NCBI RefSeq assembly: GCF_025965855.1
Contig: NZ_JAOPWB010000131.1
Coordinates: 1-52,362, forward strand
From: Mycobacterium sp.
Lineage (GTDB): Bacteria; Actinomycetota; Actinomycetes; Mycobacteriales; Mycobacteriaceae
Length of the DNA stretch: 52,362 nucleotides
Reading direction: 5' to 3'
Positions 16,065 through 25,677 of the stretch are shown piece by piece. The notes under the pieces were generated by a model. That model was not told where the DNA came from, searched no databases, and saw only the letters and a program-made list of their open reading frames with translations. A program made the translations under genes and the position numbers. Every line of letters starts with the position of its first letter. Position 1 is the first letter of the stretch.

Positions 16065-16946
16065 TCAGCCCAGGATGAGATGTCCACCGAACTCCGCGAG
16101 GATATCGTTTGTGCGCCACCAGATCAGCACGGCGAATACGGCCAGGGCGACGATCGTCACCCCGGCTTGGATCAGGTTCCGCCGTTCCCTCGGAGGGTAA
16201 ACGTACGCCGCCGCCACCACACTCCCGGTGACGAGCCCGCCCACGTGCGCCTGCCAGCTGATCAAGTGCGAACTGACCACCGGAACGACGAACGTGAAGA
16301 CCAGGTTGATCCCGATGATCGCGACGACCCAGCGGACGTCGAGGGCCAGCCGCTTTCCGACCACGAACGTGGCGCCGAAGAGCCCGAAAATCGCGCCCGA
16401 AGCGCCCGCCGTCGCCGTGCCGAGCGGCGACACCAGGTAGACCAGTACCGATCCACCCAGCCCGCTCAGCGCGTACAGCGCGCCGAATCGCAGTCGGCCC
16501 AGCCAGGTTTCGAGCGGTGGGCCCACGACGTACAGCGCCCACATGTTCAGCAGCAGATGGGTTGCGCCGTAGTGCAAGAACGCCGATGTCACCACGCGGT
16601 AGAGCTGGCCGTCGGCGACGGCCGGGGGCCACAGGGCGAGCTGCCGTTCCAAATTCCCCGACGCCATCTGAAATACGAACACCAGCACGTTGATCGCGAT
16701 GAGCGCATACGTGACCACCGGCGCGCCCGATCGCTCCCGCCCGCCGAAGCCTGTCGTGATCGTCCTGGGCTGTCCAATCGTCCGCGCACCCGTCTGGACG
16801 CACTCCACACACTGGTGGCCCACCGCGGCGGTGCGCATGCAGTCGCCGCAGATATACCGTTCACAGCGGTTGCAGCGGAGGTAGGTCTGGCGACCGGGAT
16901 GCCGATAACAGGTCGGGGCCTCAGCCGGGGACTCCGGTGCACTCAT
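16065..16946 (-). CDS. Rhomboid-family intramembrane serine protease with N-terminal zinc-binding motif
   Basis: A 293-residue membrane protein. Residues 13-49 hold a B-box-like metal site (C13, H16, C25, C28, C33, C36, H44, C46, C49). Six or seven hydrophobic segments follow. The rhomboid catalytic pair is visible: Ser183 in GASGAIFGLF and His234 in QAHVGGLVTG. ALYVVGPPLE matches the family's L1-loop region. It cleaves membrane protein segments, substrate unknown. In M. tuberculosis the counterpart appears to be Rv0110, next to an Rv0111-type acyltransferase. Here that neighbour is at 983-3016. It is divergent from the SnoaL-like gene. Start ATG 16946. Confidence 0.92.
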   Translation of the reverse strand: MSAPESPAEAPTCYRHPGRQTYLRCNRCERYICGDCMRTAAVGHQCVECVQTGARTIGQPRTITTGFGGRERSGAPVVTYALIAINVLVFVFQMASGNLERQLALWPPAVADGQLYRVVTSAFLHYGATHLLLNMWALYVVGPPLETWLGRLRFGALYALSGLGGSVLVYLVSPLGTATAGASGAIFGLFGATFVVGKRLALDVRWVVAIIGINLVFTFVVPVVSSHLISWQAHVGGLVTGSVVAAAYVYPPRERRNLIQAGVTIVALAVFAVLIWWRTNDILAEFGGHLILG

Positions 16947-17020
16947 CGCACCATTCTCGCCCGCTCGGGATTTTCCAGGCCGCCGTGGTGCCTTACTGTG
17001 TTTTCCGTGGGGTCACCGAT

Positions 17021-17395
17021 GTGACTGAGGTCGGCGCGGGCGTGGTCGAGCGCTACCTGGAGTGCCTGGCCGCACACGATTGGGACGGCGTGGCCACCAC
17101 CATTGCCGACGACGGACTGACCCGGGAGGGCCCGTTCTGTGACGTCGTCGAGGGCAAGCGGCACTACGTCGCCTACCTGCGCAAGGTATGCACCACCCTC
17201 AAGGGCCACCGGTTGGAGGTGCAGCGGGTCTCGCACGTGAACTCCCGGCTGTCCTACGTCGAGTTGACCGAGGCGTTTGAGATCGACGGCGTTGGCGCGA
17301 CGTGGCCCGAATGCATCCTCTTCGAGCGGGCCGACGACGGCCTCATCTCTCGTGTCAGCGTGTTCTTCAAGCAGCGACAGGCCGACACCACCTAG
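17021..17395 (+). CDS. SnoaL/NTF2-like fold protein
   Basis: A 124-residue protein of the size of SnoaL-like/NTF2 domains: VVERYLECLAAHDWDGVATT is the usual first helix, followed by REGPFCDVVEGKRHYVAYL and three strands. This cone-shaped fold serves small isomerases, hydrolases and ligand carriers; no catalytic set is obvious. GTG 17021 is chosen because the open frame to 16937 would overlap the start of the divergent rhomboid gene. It is unlike the PE_PGRS gene that I recall at this place in M. tuberculosis. Confidence 0.75.
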   Translation: MTEVGAGVVERYLECLAAHDWDGVATTIADDGLTREGPFCDVVEGKRHYVAYLRKVCTTLKGHRLEVQRVSHVNSRLSYVELTEAFEIDGVGATWPECILFERADDGLISRVSVFFKQRQADTT

Positions 17396-17429
17396 AGCTC
17401 TATTCCCTCACCCGAGGAATTGACCTAAC

Positions 17430-17663
17430 GTGTCATTTATGGAGGCAGACGGAACCCCGGAGTCGGTGCCGGTCGAGAAATTGCACTCGGGCGACCCGAT
17501 CACCGATTGCGGTCAGCGGTACATAGTCCTCGAATCGAAAGCCGTCGGCGATAGTTGCGTGGTTCTCGAACTCGAGTGCAGAGTGGACCACCAGCTGCAG
17601 GTCATCGAGAAGTCTTTCGCGGCCGGCTACCAGGTTGACAGGGCGAACCACCGGATTCTGTAG
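17430..17663 (+). CDS. Small conserved-looking hypothetical protein upstream of ctpI
   Basis: A 77-residue acidic protein, starting at GTG 17430 (GAGGA lies 11 bases upstream) or ATG 17439. It reads as a small beta-rich domain (PVEKLHSGDPITDCGQRYIV, then SCVVLELECRV) ending in basic residues. It is followed at once by a strong intrinsic terminator, which supports a real transcript. Position and strand match the small gene Rv0108c, which lies beside ctpI in M. tuberculosis; identity is inferred only from position. Function unknown. Confidence 0.55.
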   Translation: MSFMEADGTPESVPVEKLHSGDPITDCGQRYIVLESKAVGDSCVVLELECRVDHQLQVIEKSFAAGYQVDRANHRIL

Positions 17664-17684
17664 ACCGAATTTCCCAAGCCGAAT

Positions 17685-17729
17685 ATGCGCGAGTAGCCGG
17701 TCGACGGCTACCGCGCATTTGTGTTTTTT
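17685..17729 (+). terminator. Strong intrinsic terminator
   Basis: ATGCGCG-a-GTAGCCG (17685-17699) pairs with CGGCTAC-CGCGCAT (17705-17718), giving 14 base pairs with one bulged A and a 5-base loop. It is followed by TTTGTGTTTTTT, a clear U-tract ending at 17729. It lies 22 bases after the small hypothetical gene and separates it from ctpI. Confidence 0.85.
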
Positions 17730-18072
17730 GGGCCTGCGCCGTTCGCCCGCCCCTCGAAATAGCTCCTCTGCCAACGCGTTTCAGTGTCACGACACCGCGA
17801 TCGTGTCGAACCGACGGCACCAAAACCGGCCGGGATGGCCGCCGTCACCACGTTTCTCCGGGTTTCTCGCCCCCTGCGGGTTCGGCAGGTTTGGCCGGCC
17901 GCCCACCCGGTAGCCTTTCTGTCAGGAAGCGATTGCACCCCTGGTAACCGAGCGAATCCGACGCGCCCACTCGCTGGTGTTATCGCGCGGCCGTCCATCC
18001 GCGCCATATGTGGACAGGCCACTGACACGCCAGGATCATTAGGCGCGGTAGACATGTTTGAAGGGTGACGGA
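17730..18072 (+). promoter_or_regulatory. Upstream region of ctpI
   Basis: 343 bases between the terminator and the ATPase start, with no supported ORF. Because the terminator closes the upstream unit, a ctpI promoter must be here. Short inverted pieces (e.g. GTGTCACGACAC near 17782) occur, but I recognise no known metal-regulator box or riboswitch. Confidence 0.4.
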
Positions 18073-21000
18073 ATGAGGATTCCGGGTGTAGCCAGCGTCG
18101 TCGCTGGCGCGACCGGCGGAGCCGCGCAGGTAGTACGAGCCGGCGTCTCCACTGCGGCCGGCGCCGCGGGTGCGGTGCAGATGTTCGCCAGCCCCGTGGT
18201 CGAGTTGGCCAGCCCGGTGGTTTCGTCGATGGCCCACACGACCGGCCGGGCGATCGGGATAAGCGCTCCGTCCGACCGCTCCCCTCACGGCGTCACGCCG
18301 CCGGTGCGCTGGCAGAGCGGGCGGCGAGTGCATCTTGACCTGGATCCGCTGCTGCCGTTCCCCAGCTGGCACGAGCACGCGGCCGTGGTGGAGGAACCGG
18401 TTCGCAGGATTCCGGGGGTGGCCGCCGCCCACATCGAGGGCGCGCTTGGCCGGCTCGTGGTCGAACTGGACAGCGATGCCGACAGCGACCGTGTCTTGGA
18501 CGAGATTCGGGAAACCGTTTGCACCGTGGCCGCAGACCTGGCCTCCACCGGACCCAAGTCGGCATCCCGAACCGCGCCGTTCGCCGATCCGGGCAACCCG
18601 TTGGCGATTCTGGTCCCGTTCACCGCGGCGACCATGGATGTCGCGGCCATCGGCGCCGCGGTGACCGGCTGGTTGGGCCGGTTGCCCGTCGCGCCCCGAA
18701 GCACGCGCGCCGTGGCCGCCCTGCTCAATCATCAACCGCGGGTGGTCGCCTTCCTGGAGTCGCGGCTGGGCCGCGTCGGCACCGACATCGCGCTGAGCGC
18801 TTCGGCGGCCTTGGCCAACGGGCTTACCCAGGCCGTCGGCACGCCACTGCTGGACCTGGCACAACGCAGCCTGCAGATCTCGGAAGCGTCGGCGCACCGT
18901 CAGCGCTGGCGGGAGCGCGAGCCGGAGCTGGCCTCACCCAAGCGGCCACAAGCCCCGGTGGTGCCCGTCATCTCGTCCGCCGGCCCCAAGTCGCAGGCCC
19001 CGCGGCACAACTGGGCGGCCGCGGCCGCCGGTGAAGTTTCACACGTCATGGTCGGTGGAGCGATCGACGCGGCCATCGACACCGCGAAGGGTTCCATGGC
19101 CGGGCCGGTCGAGGAGTACGCCAACCAGGCCGCGAACGCATCGCTGATCGCCGCGGCCGGTGCGTTGCTGGCCGGGGGTGGCACCGAAAACGCCGCGGGC
19201 GCACTCCTGGCGGGCGTGCCGAGAGCCGCGCACGTGGGCCGCCAGACATTCGCCGCCGTACTGGGACGCGGCCTTGCCAACGACGGGCAACTGATCCTCG
19301 ACCCGGGCGCCTTGCGTCGGCTGGATCGCGTGAAGGTGGTCGTCGTCGACGGGGCGGCGCTGCGCGGCGATGCCCGCGCCGTGCTCGAGGCCCGAGGCGA
19401 CATACCCGGCTGGGATGAGGACCGTGTCTATGAGGTCGCCGACGCCCTCCTGCACGGTGAGGAGGCGCCCGAGCCGGACCCCGACGAGTTACCGGCCACC
19501 GGAGCGCACTTGCGATGGGTTCGGGCGCAAGGGCCGTCGGCGGCGCCCGCCCAGGGCCTCGAACATGCCGACCTCGTGGTCGATGGTGAGCGCGTCGGCA
19601 GCGTCGACGTGGGGTGGGAGGTCGACCCCTTCGCGATCCCACTGCTGCAGACCGCGCACCGGACCGGGGCCCGGGTGGTGTTGCGCCACGTCGCGGGCAC
19701 CGAGGATCTGACCGCCAGCGTCGCCGTGAGTCATCCGGCGGGCACGCCGTTGCTGCAGTTGGTACGCGACCTGCGGACCGATCGCGGACCCGTGCTGCTG
19801 ATCACCGCCGTGCACCGGGACTTCGCGTCGACCGACACGTTGGCGGCCCTCGCCATCGCCGACGTCGGAGTGGCCCTCGACGATCCGCAAGCCGCGACGC
19901 CGTGGACCGCCGACGTCATCACCGGCACCGATCTCGCCGCGGCGGTGCGGATTCTGTCGGCCCTCCCGGTGGCCCGGGAAGCCACCGAGTCGTCGGTGCG
20001 CCTGGCCAAGGGCGGCAGCACCCTGGCCGGGCTGTTGCTTGTCACCGGCGACCCCCGCACGGTCAACCCGTTGGCCGTGCAGCGCTGGCTCAATCCGGTC
20101 AACGCGGCCGCCGCGGCCGCCTTGGTGGCGGGCGCCTTCTCGGCCAGCAGGGTTCTCCGGCTGCCCGATCCCACCCCGCAACCGCTCACCGCGTGGCATG
20201 CCCTCGACCCGGAGATCGTCTACTCCCGCTTGACCAGCCGCACGCGCCCCCTGGCCGTCGAGCCCGGCACCGCGCCCTGGCGACAGGTTCTGGACGACCT
20301 TTCCTATAGCCCGCTCGTCGCGCCGCTGCGGGGCCCGGCCAGCCGGGTGGTGCGGCTGCTGGGCGCGACGCGGGCCGAGCTTGCGGATCCGCTCACGCCG
20401 ATCCTGGCCGTGGGAGCGGCGGCCTCGGCGATCGTCGGCAGCAACGTCGACGCGCTGCTGGTCGCCGGCGTCATGACCGCCAACGCGATAGCCGGCGGCG
20501 TGCAACGGCTGCGTGCCGAGGCGGCGGTCGCCGAGCTGTTCGCCGAGCAGGACCAGCCCGCCCGCCGCGTAGTCCTCCCCACGGTGGCGACCGCGCGCCG
20601 ACGGCTCGACGCCGCCCGCTCCACCGAACGGACGGTCACGGTGAGCGCGAAATCGCTGCGCCCCGGCGACATCATCGACCTGGCCGCGCCGGAGGTGGTG
20701 CCGGCCGATGCGCGCCTGCTGGTGGCCGACGATCTCGAAGTCGACGAGTCCTTCCTCACCGGTGAGTCGCTGCCGGTGGACAAGCAGGTCGAGCCCGTCG
20801 CCGCGGCCGACGCCGACCGCGCCAGCATGCTGTTCGAGGGCAGCACCATCGTGGCCGGGCATGCCCGGGCGATCGTCGTGGCGACCGGCGCCGGAACCGC
20901 GGCGCAACGCGCGATTTGGGCGATCGCCGACGTCGAGTCGGCGGCCGGCGTGCAGGCCCGGTTGCGGGAGTTGACCAGCAAGGTGCTGCCGCTGACCCTT

Positions 21001-22911
21001 GCCGGCGGCGCGGCGGTGACCGGTCTGGCTTTGGCGCACCGCGGGTCGCTGCGTCAAGCGGTCGCAGACGGCGTCGCGATCGCCGTGGCGGCCGTCCCCG
21101 AGGGCCTGCCGTTGGTGGCCACCCTGGCCCAGCTCGCCGCCGCTCAGCGGTTGTCGCGGCGGGGGGCCCTGGTGCGCACCCCGCGCGCCGTCGAAGCGCT
21201 GGGGCGGGTCGAGACGGTGTGTTTCGACAAGACCGGAACGCTCACCGAGAACCGCCTGCGCCTCGTCAGCGTGGTGCCGCACGGGGCCAGCGCCGACGGC
21301 CCCTTCCCCGAACCGGGTGACCCGCAAGCCGCCGAGGTGCTGCGCATCGCCGCGCGCGCGTGCACCCAGCCGCATAACGGGCAGGGGCACGCGCACGCCA
21401 CCGACGAAGCCATCCTGACCGCCGCCAAATCCCTTGACGGTCAGGGGGATTCGGATTGGACCGTGCTCGCGGAGGTGCCGTTCGAGTCCAGTCGCGGCTA
21501 CTCCGCTTCGGTCGTCACCCCGACCGCCGGCGCGGGGCAGGCGATGCTGATGGTCAAGGGTGCCCCCGAGGAGATCCTGCCGCGCTGCCGGTTCACCGAT
21601 CGGGACGGCGACCGGGAGCATGCCGAGTCTTTGGTCTTGCGCCTCGCCGAGCAGGGCCTGCGCGTGCTGGCGGTGGCGCAGCGCCGCTGGGACGGCGGGA
21701 CCACCGAGGAAGACACCGACGCCGACAAAGTCGACGCCGCCGCGCACGACCTGGAGTTGGTCGGCTACGTCGGGTTGGCGGACACCGCACGCCCATCAGC
21801 GCGGCCACTGATCGAGGCGCTGGTGGAGGCCGGGCGCAGAGTCGTGCTGATCACGGGCGACCACCCGGTAACCGCCCGTGCGATCGCGCGTCAACTGGGG
21901 CTGCCGTCGGAGGCGCGTGAGGCTACCGGGGCTGAGCTGGCCGCCCTCGACGAGGACAACCGGGCCAAACTCGCCGCCGACGTCCAGGTTTTCGCCCGCG
22001 TCAGCCCCGAGCAGAAGGTGCAGATTGTCGCTGCGCTGCAGCGCAGTGGGCAGGCGGTCGCGATGGTCGGCGACGGCGCCAACGACGCCGCCGCGATCCG
22101 CATGGCCGACGTCGGCATCGGCGTGAGCGGTCGCGGTTCGTCGGCCGCGCGCGGGGCCGCCGATATCGTCTTGACCGACAACGACCTCGGCGTCCTGCTC
22201 GACGCGTTGGTCGAAGGCCGCGGCATGTGGGGCGGTGTGCGCGACGCGGTGAGCATTCTGGTCGGCGGCAACGTCGGTGAGGTGCTCTTCACCATCATCG
22301 GGACCGCGTTGGGCACCGGCAGGGCTCCGGTGGGCACGCGCCAACTGCTCCTGGTGAACCTGCTCACCGACATGTTTCCCGCGCTCGCGGTTGCCGTCAC
22401 CCCGCAATACCCCCAGCCCGACGACCCCGAAAACGGCCGCGCCGGAGCCGATCGCGACGCCGAAGAGATGCAGCGCGCGTTCCAGATTGCGGCGCTGTCC
22501 GAACCCTCGCCCTCGCTCGACGCGCCGCTCATGCGCCAGATCGTCACCCGCGGCGCCGTCACGGCCGCCGGGGCGACGGCGGCCTGGGCCATCGGGCGTT
22601 GGACTCCGGGCACCGAACGCCGGACGTCCACAATGGGTCTCACCGCGCTGGTGTCGACGCAGCTCGCGCAGACGCTCCTGACCCGCCGCCACAGCCCGCT
22701 CGTGGTGGCCACCGCCCTCGGCAGCGCGGGCGTGTTGGTCGCCATCGTCCAGACTCCGGGCGTGAGCCAGTTCTTCGGCTGCACACCCTTGGGGCCGGTC
22801 GCCTGGTCCGGCGTGGTCAGCGCGACGGCCGGCGCCACCGCCGTGTCGGTGCTGGCGCCCAACTGGCTGGCGAACAGGGTCGCCGCCCTGGAGCCCAAAG
22901 AGAAGCAGTAG
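18073..22911 (+). CDS. ctpI: Giant P-type cation-transporting ATPase, CtpI
   Basis: A 1612-residue ATPase, about twice the usual size and like M. tuberculosis CtpI (about 1630 residues). The active half has TGES (about 896-899), the ion-binding PEGLP segment of TM4 (1009-1013), the phosphorylated DKTGT (Asp1052), GDGAND (1333-1338) and a TM6-like VNLLTDMFPALAVAV. These resemble P2-type (Ca2+/Mg2+-like) pumps more than heavy-metal pumps. Residues about 417-620 look like a second, degenerate soluble domain: VVVDGAAL stands where DKTGT would be (Asp426 kept), and ADVGVAL at about 597-603 mirrors ADVGIGV. ATG 18073 has GAAGGG upstream; TTG 18058 is less likely. The ion is unknown. Confidence 0.93.
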   Translation: MRIPGVASVVAGATGGAAQVVRAGVSTAAGAAGAVQMFASPVVELASPVVSSMAHTTGRAIGISAPSDRSPHGVTPPVRWQSGRRVHLDLDPLLPFPSWHEHAAVVEEPVRRIPGVAAAHIEGALGRLVVELDSDADSDRVLDEIRETVCTVAADLASTGPKSASRTAPFADPGNPLAILVPFTAATMDVAAIGAAVTGWLGRLPVAPRSTRAVAALLNHQPRVVAFLESRLGRVGTDIALSASAALANGLTQAVGTPLLDLAQRSLQISEASAHRQRWREREPELASPKRPQAPVVPVISSAGPKSQAPRHNWAAAAAGEVSHVMVGGAIDAAIDTAKGSMAGPVEEYANQAANASLIAAAGALLAGGGTENAAGALLAGVPRAAHVGRQTFAAVLGRGLANDGQLILDPGALRRLDRVKVVVVDGAALRGDARAVLEARGDIPGWDEDRVYEVADALLHGEEAPEPDPDELPATGAHLRWVRAQGPSAAPAQGLEHADLVVDGERVGSVDVGWEVDPFAIPLLQTAHRTGARVVLRHVAGTEDLTASVAVSHPAGTPLLQLVRDLRTDRGPVLLITAVHRDFASTDTLAALAIADVGVALDDPQAATPWTADVITGTDLAAAVRILSALPVAREATESSVRLAKGGSTLAGLLLVTGDPRTVNPLAVQRWLNPVNAAAAAALVAGAFSASRVLRLPDPTPQPLTAWHALDPEIVYSRLTSRTRPLAVEPGTAPWRQVLDDLSYSPLVAPLRGPASRVVRLLGATRAELADPLTPILAVGAAASAIVGSNVDALLVAGVMTANAIAGGVQRLRAEAAVAELFAEQDQPARRVVLPTVATARRRLDAARSTERTVTVSAKSLRPGDIIDLAAPEVVPADARLLVADDLEVDESFLTGESLPVDKQVEPVAAADADRASMLFEGSTIVAGHARAIVVATGAGTAAQRAIWAIADVESAAGVQARLRELTSKVLPLTLAGGAAVTGLALAHRGSLRQAVADGVAIAVAAVPEGLPLVATLAQLAAAQRLSRRGALVRTPRAVEALGRVETVCFDKTGTLTENRLRLVSVVPHGASADGPFPEPGDPQAAEVLRIAARACTQPHNGQGHAHATDEAILTAAKSLDGQGDSDWTVLAEVPFESSRGYSASVVTPTAGAGQAMLMVKGAPEEILPRCRFTDRDGDREHAESLVLRLAEQGLRVLAVAQRRWDGGTTEEDTDADKVDAAAHDLELVGYVGLADTARPSARPLIEALVEAGRRVVLITGDHPVTARAIARQLGLPSEAREATGAELAALDEDNRAKLAADVQVFARVSPEQKVQIVAALQRSGQAVAMVGDGANDAAAIRMADVGIGVSGRGSSAARGAADIVLTDNDLGVLLDALVEGRGMWGGVRDAVSILVGGNVGEVLFTIIGTALGTGRAPVGTRQLLLVNLLTDMFPALAVAVTPQYPQPDDPENGRAGADRDAEEMQRAFQIAALSEPSPSLDAPLMRQIVTRGAVTAAGATAAWAIGRWTPGTERRTSTMGLTALVSTQLAQTLLTRRHSPLVVATALGSAGVLVAIVQTPGVSQFFGCTPLGPVAWSGVVSATAGATAVSVLAPNWLANRVAALEPKEKQ

Positions 22912-22918
22912 GCGACTT

Positions 22919-24511
22919 CTAGGTCGACAACTCCTTGCGCACCACCTTGCCCGCCTGATTGCGCGGAATGCTGCCGACGATGTTGATGTCTCGCGGCTGT
23001 TCGAAGCGGGAAACCTTGCCCTTCAAGTAATCCCGCAGCCCGTCTGGGTCGATGTTGCGCCCGGTCTGCAGGACCACGAAGGCGGCCAGTCGATGACCGA
23101 ACTGCTCGTCGGGAACGCCGATGACCGCGTTGTCGGCGACGTCGGGGTGCTCGGCGAGTGCGTTCTCGACCGCGCGCGGGTAGACGTTCTCGCCCCCGGA
23201 GATGATCATGTCGTCCTCGCGGCCGACGATGTAGAGCCGTCCCGCGTTGTCGAGATAGCCCATGTCGCCCGTGCTGGTCATGCTGTCGACGACGGCCTTT
23301 GCTTCCCTGATGTCGGAGCCATCCGCGTAGCCCTCACTCGCCAGCTCGCCGCCGACGAAGATGCGGCCGGTGACGCGCGGGCCGACGGGTCTGTCGTTCT
23401 TGTCGAAGATGCGCACCGGGCAGCCGGCGACGGGTTTTCCGACGGTCTCGGGAGCCTCCCGCAGGTCGGCCGGGGTGGCCAGCGAGCCGATGCCGACTTC
23501 AGTTGAGCCGTATCCGTTGTAGAGGACGTCGCCGTAGGCATCCATGAACCGCTGCCCGAGGTTGGGATCGAGCCGGTCCCCACTGGAGAGCACCACGCGC
23601 AGGTAGGGCAACGGGTTTCGCGCCCGCACCCGCTGCGGCAGATCCAGGATGCGCGCGAGCACGACCGGCACCGCGGTGAAGGCGTCGGCGCGATGCAGCG
23701 ATGCCTGCGCGAGCACGGCTTCGGCGTCGAAGTGGCGATTCGTCAGGACCGTGCCGCCGAGGGCCACCGTCAGCATCAGCATGCCAAGCCCCAAACCATG
23801 AAACATCGGCATCGCCACCGAGATCCGCGACCCGGTCCGCAACCCGGTGCGATCGAGGATCGTCACCCAGACGCCGACGGCCGAACGCAGCTGCGGTGTG
23901 CGCGGCACACCCTTGGGCTTGCCGGTCGTGCCGGACGTCAGCAGGACGATCCGGCCGGGCGCGGCCACGTCGGGTCTTGAAGGCCGCCGGCCTTCCCCGG
24001 GCGCACCGACGTTCGCCGGGTCGACGAGGAAGACCGATGCGCCCGCCTCCCCGGCGGCCCGCACCCGCTCCGCGAACTCGTCGTCGGCGACCACCGTCGT
24101 GATCCGGTGTGCGCTCAACGCGGCGGCCAGCGCGTCGGTGCGGAAATCCGTATTGACGAGCACAACGTCGGCGCCGATCAGCGCGGCGGCGAAGAAGCCC
24201 TTGACGAACCCCTGGCCATTGCGGCACATCACCCCGACCGCTTGACCGGGACCGGCCCCACCGCCGGACAACTCCCGGGCAAGGGATTCCGTTTCCGACC
24301 GCAGCTCGCGATAGGTGAGGGCGCCGTCGTCATCGATGATTGCGGCCCGGTCGGGCCACCGAGCCGCCGTGACCGCCAGCAGGGTGTAGGGATTCGTGCC
24401 GCCGCGGCGCGCCTCGCGAATGAGCCGCACCCCCGCAACCGCGGAAGGCGGGCTGAGCAGTCGGGAGCGCAGCAGCGCCCGGACCGCGGTGGTGACCACG
24501 CTGTCCGTCAT
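22919..24511 (-). CDS. Class I adenylate-forming acyl-CoA synthetase (FadD-like)
   Basis: A 530-residue ANL ligase. An N-terminal hydrophobic/basic stretch (RALLRSRLLSPPSAVAGVRL) suggests membrane association, as in FadD proteins related to FadD12. The A3 motif TSGTTGKPKG is at about 192-201 and A5 is YNGYGSTEVG. GYLDNAGRLYIVGREDD and MIISGGENVYPRAVE are A7/A8, and RNQAGKVVRKEL holds the A10 lysine. Full length. Start ATG 24511 overlaps the SDR stop by 4 bases (ATGA), so the two form a translationally coupled pair. Likely role: activation of a long-chain or lipid acid for transfer. Confidence 0.93.
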   Translation of the reverse strand: MTDSVVTTAVRALLRSRLLSPPSAVAGVRLIREARRGGTNPYTLLAVTAARWPDRAAIIDDDGALTYRELRSETESLARELSGGGAGPGQAVGVMCRNGQGFVKGFFAAALIGADVVLVNTDFRTDALAAALSAHRITTVVADDEFAERVRAAGEAGASVFLVDPANVGAPGEGRRPSRPDVAAPGRIVLLTSGTTGKPKGVPRTPQLRSAVGVWVTILDRTGLRTGSRISVAMPMFHGLGLGMLMLTVALGGTVLTNRHFDAEAVLAQASLHRADAFTAVPVVLARILDLPQRVRARNPLPYLRVVLSSGDRLDPNLGQRFMDAYGDVLYNGYGSTEVGIGSLATPADLREAPETVGKPVAGCPVRIFDKNDRPVGPRVTGRIFVGGELASEGYADGSDIREAKAVVDSMTSTGDMGYLDNAGRLYIVGREDDMIISGGENVYPRAVENALAEHPDVADNAVIGVPDEQFGHRLAAFVVLQTGRNIDPDGLRDYLKGKVSRFEQPRDINIVGSIPRNQAGKVVRKELST

Positions 24512-25428
24512 CGTTGGGCCTCTGGGGTATCGGCGTTGGCGAAGAAGCGCCGGTGCCACAGCCGGGCCGCGTGATCGGCGGGCCCGGCCAGCATTACCGA
24601 GGCCAGCTCGGCCGGCCACACCCAGGGCGGTTCGTTGGTGCGGGGCCGCTCGATCACCGCCTTGGCGATCGCGTCGGCGGCCTCGTCCGGGGACAAGCCG
24701 GGAAGCCGGCCCAGGATCGGTGTGGGCGCGATCATCCTGGTACGGACCAGCGCGAAATAGACCGACGTGACATCCACACCGTCGGCGTGCAACTCCGGTG
24801 CGACGCTGCGCAGCCAGCGGTCGAACGCGCCCTTGGAGGCCTGGTAGGCGCCCCATTGCGGACCCGGTACGACCCGCACCCCGACGCTCGACACGTTCAC
24901 GATGTGCCCGCCGCCGCGCTCGCGCATCGCCGGGAGCAGGCCCAGCAGCAGCCAGATCGGTCCGAGGTAGTTGATGTCGATGGTGCGCTGGAAGTCATGC
25001 GGGCGGTCGTACTGATCATGCAGCGAGCGGCGCAACGACTTACCGGCGTTGCTCACCACGACGTCCACGGGGCCATGGTCCTCGGTGACCTGCTTCGTCA
25101 GCTCGCTGACCGCGGACTCGTCGGTGAGGTCGGTCGGGTAGGCAACTGCCCGGCCGCCGCCGGCGTTGATGGCCGCAGCAAGGTCCTCGAGCCTTTCCGC
25201 CGACCGGGCGACGACCAGCACCGTCGCTCCTGCGGCGGCCATCTTCCGGGCCGTCGCTTCGCCGATTCCATACGACGCACCGGTCACCAGCACGGTCTTG
25301 CCGGAAACGGTGCCGCGCAGCCTATCGGGATCCGAGACCCGCGCCGGGTTGGCCAATCGATCAGCGGCCGCCGCCAAGGCCCCTTCGAAGGCCCTGGCAA
25401 AAGGCCGCGCTATCACGTTCACGTTCAC
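24508..25428 (-). CDS. SDR-family oxidoreductase paired with FadD
   Basis: About 306 residues from the chosen GTG 25428. The frame is open to ATG 25521, but the extra N-terminal residues are Arg/Ser-rich and lack an obvious ribosome site, whereas GGAG lies 11 bases before 25428; 25422 and 25440 are also possible. The glycine loop is TGASYGIGEATA, followed by VSNAGKS, the Ser strand IVNVSSVGV and the catalytic YQASK. Adjacency to the ligase suggests a joint role in lipid metabolism. A C-terminal segment (PPWVWPAELASVMLAGPADH) is typical of mycobacterial lipid-modifying SDRs. Confidence 0.85.
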   Translation of the reverse strand: MNVNVIARPFARAFEGALAAAADRLANPARVSDPDRLRGTVSGKTVLVTGASYGIGEATARKMAAAGATVLVVARSAERLEDLAAAINAGGGRAVAYPTDLTDESAVSELTKQVTEDHGPVDVVVSNAGKSLRRSLHDQYDRPHDFQRTIDINYLGPIWLLLGLLPAMRERGGGHIVNVSSVGVRVVPGPQWGAYQASKGAFDRWLRSVAPELHADGVDVTSVYFALVRTRMIAPTPILGRLPGLSPDEAADAIAKAVIERPRTNEPPWVWPAELASVMLAGPADHAARLWHRRFFANADTPEAQR

Positions 25429-25677
25429 TGCCGCATTCACTCCGAATTGCGCGCCGAGAGGCGAGAGGCGGCGCTGGCTCGACCGTGTGCCTCGACTCGG
25501 ACTATAGTCAGCAGACCACATCGGGGTCCGGGCCCGCGCCCCCGGCTCGGCGTTCCGGGGCTCTCGCGGATCGTCGTCGGCGCACCGCAGCGCCGTCGGC
25601 CGGACGTTTTACGGATATGAAATAATTGGCAGGAAAATCACTGTTTAGGCAAGCGATCAGATGGGCACAATTGCGGC

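Noticed and set aside
19489..21747. A 752-codon open frame antisense to ctpI
   Set aside because: It mirrors the third-codon-position GC bias of ctpI, has only Arg/Gly/His-rich sequence with no domains, and overlaps conserved ATPase motifs.
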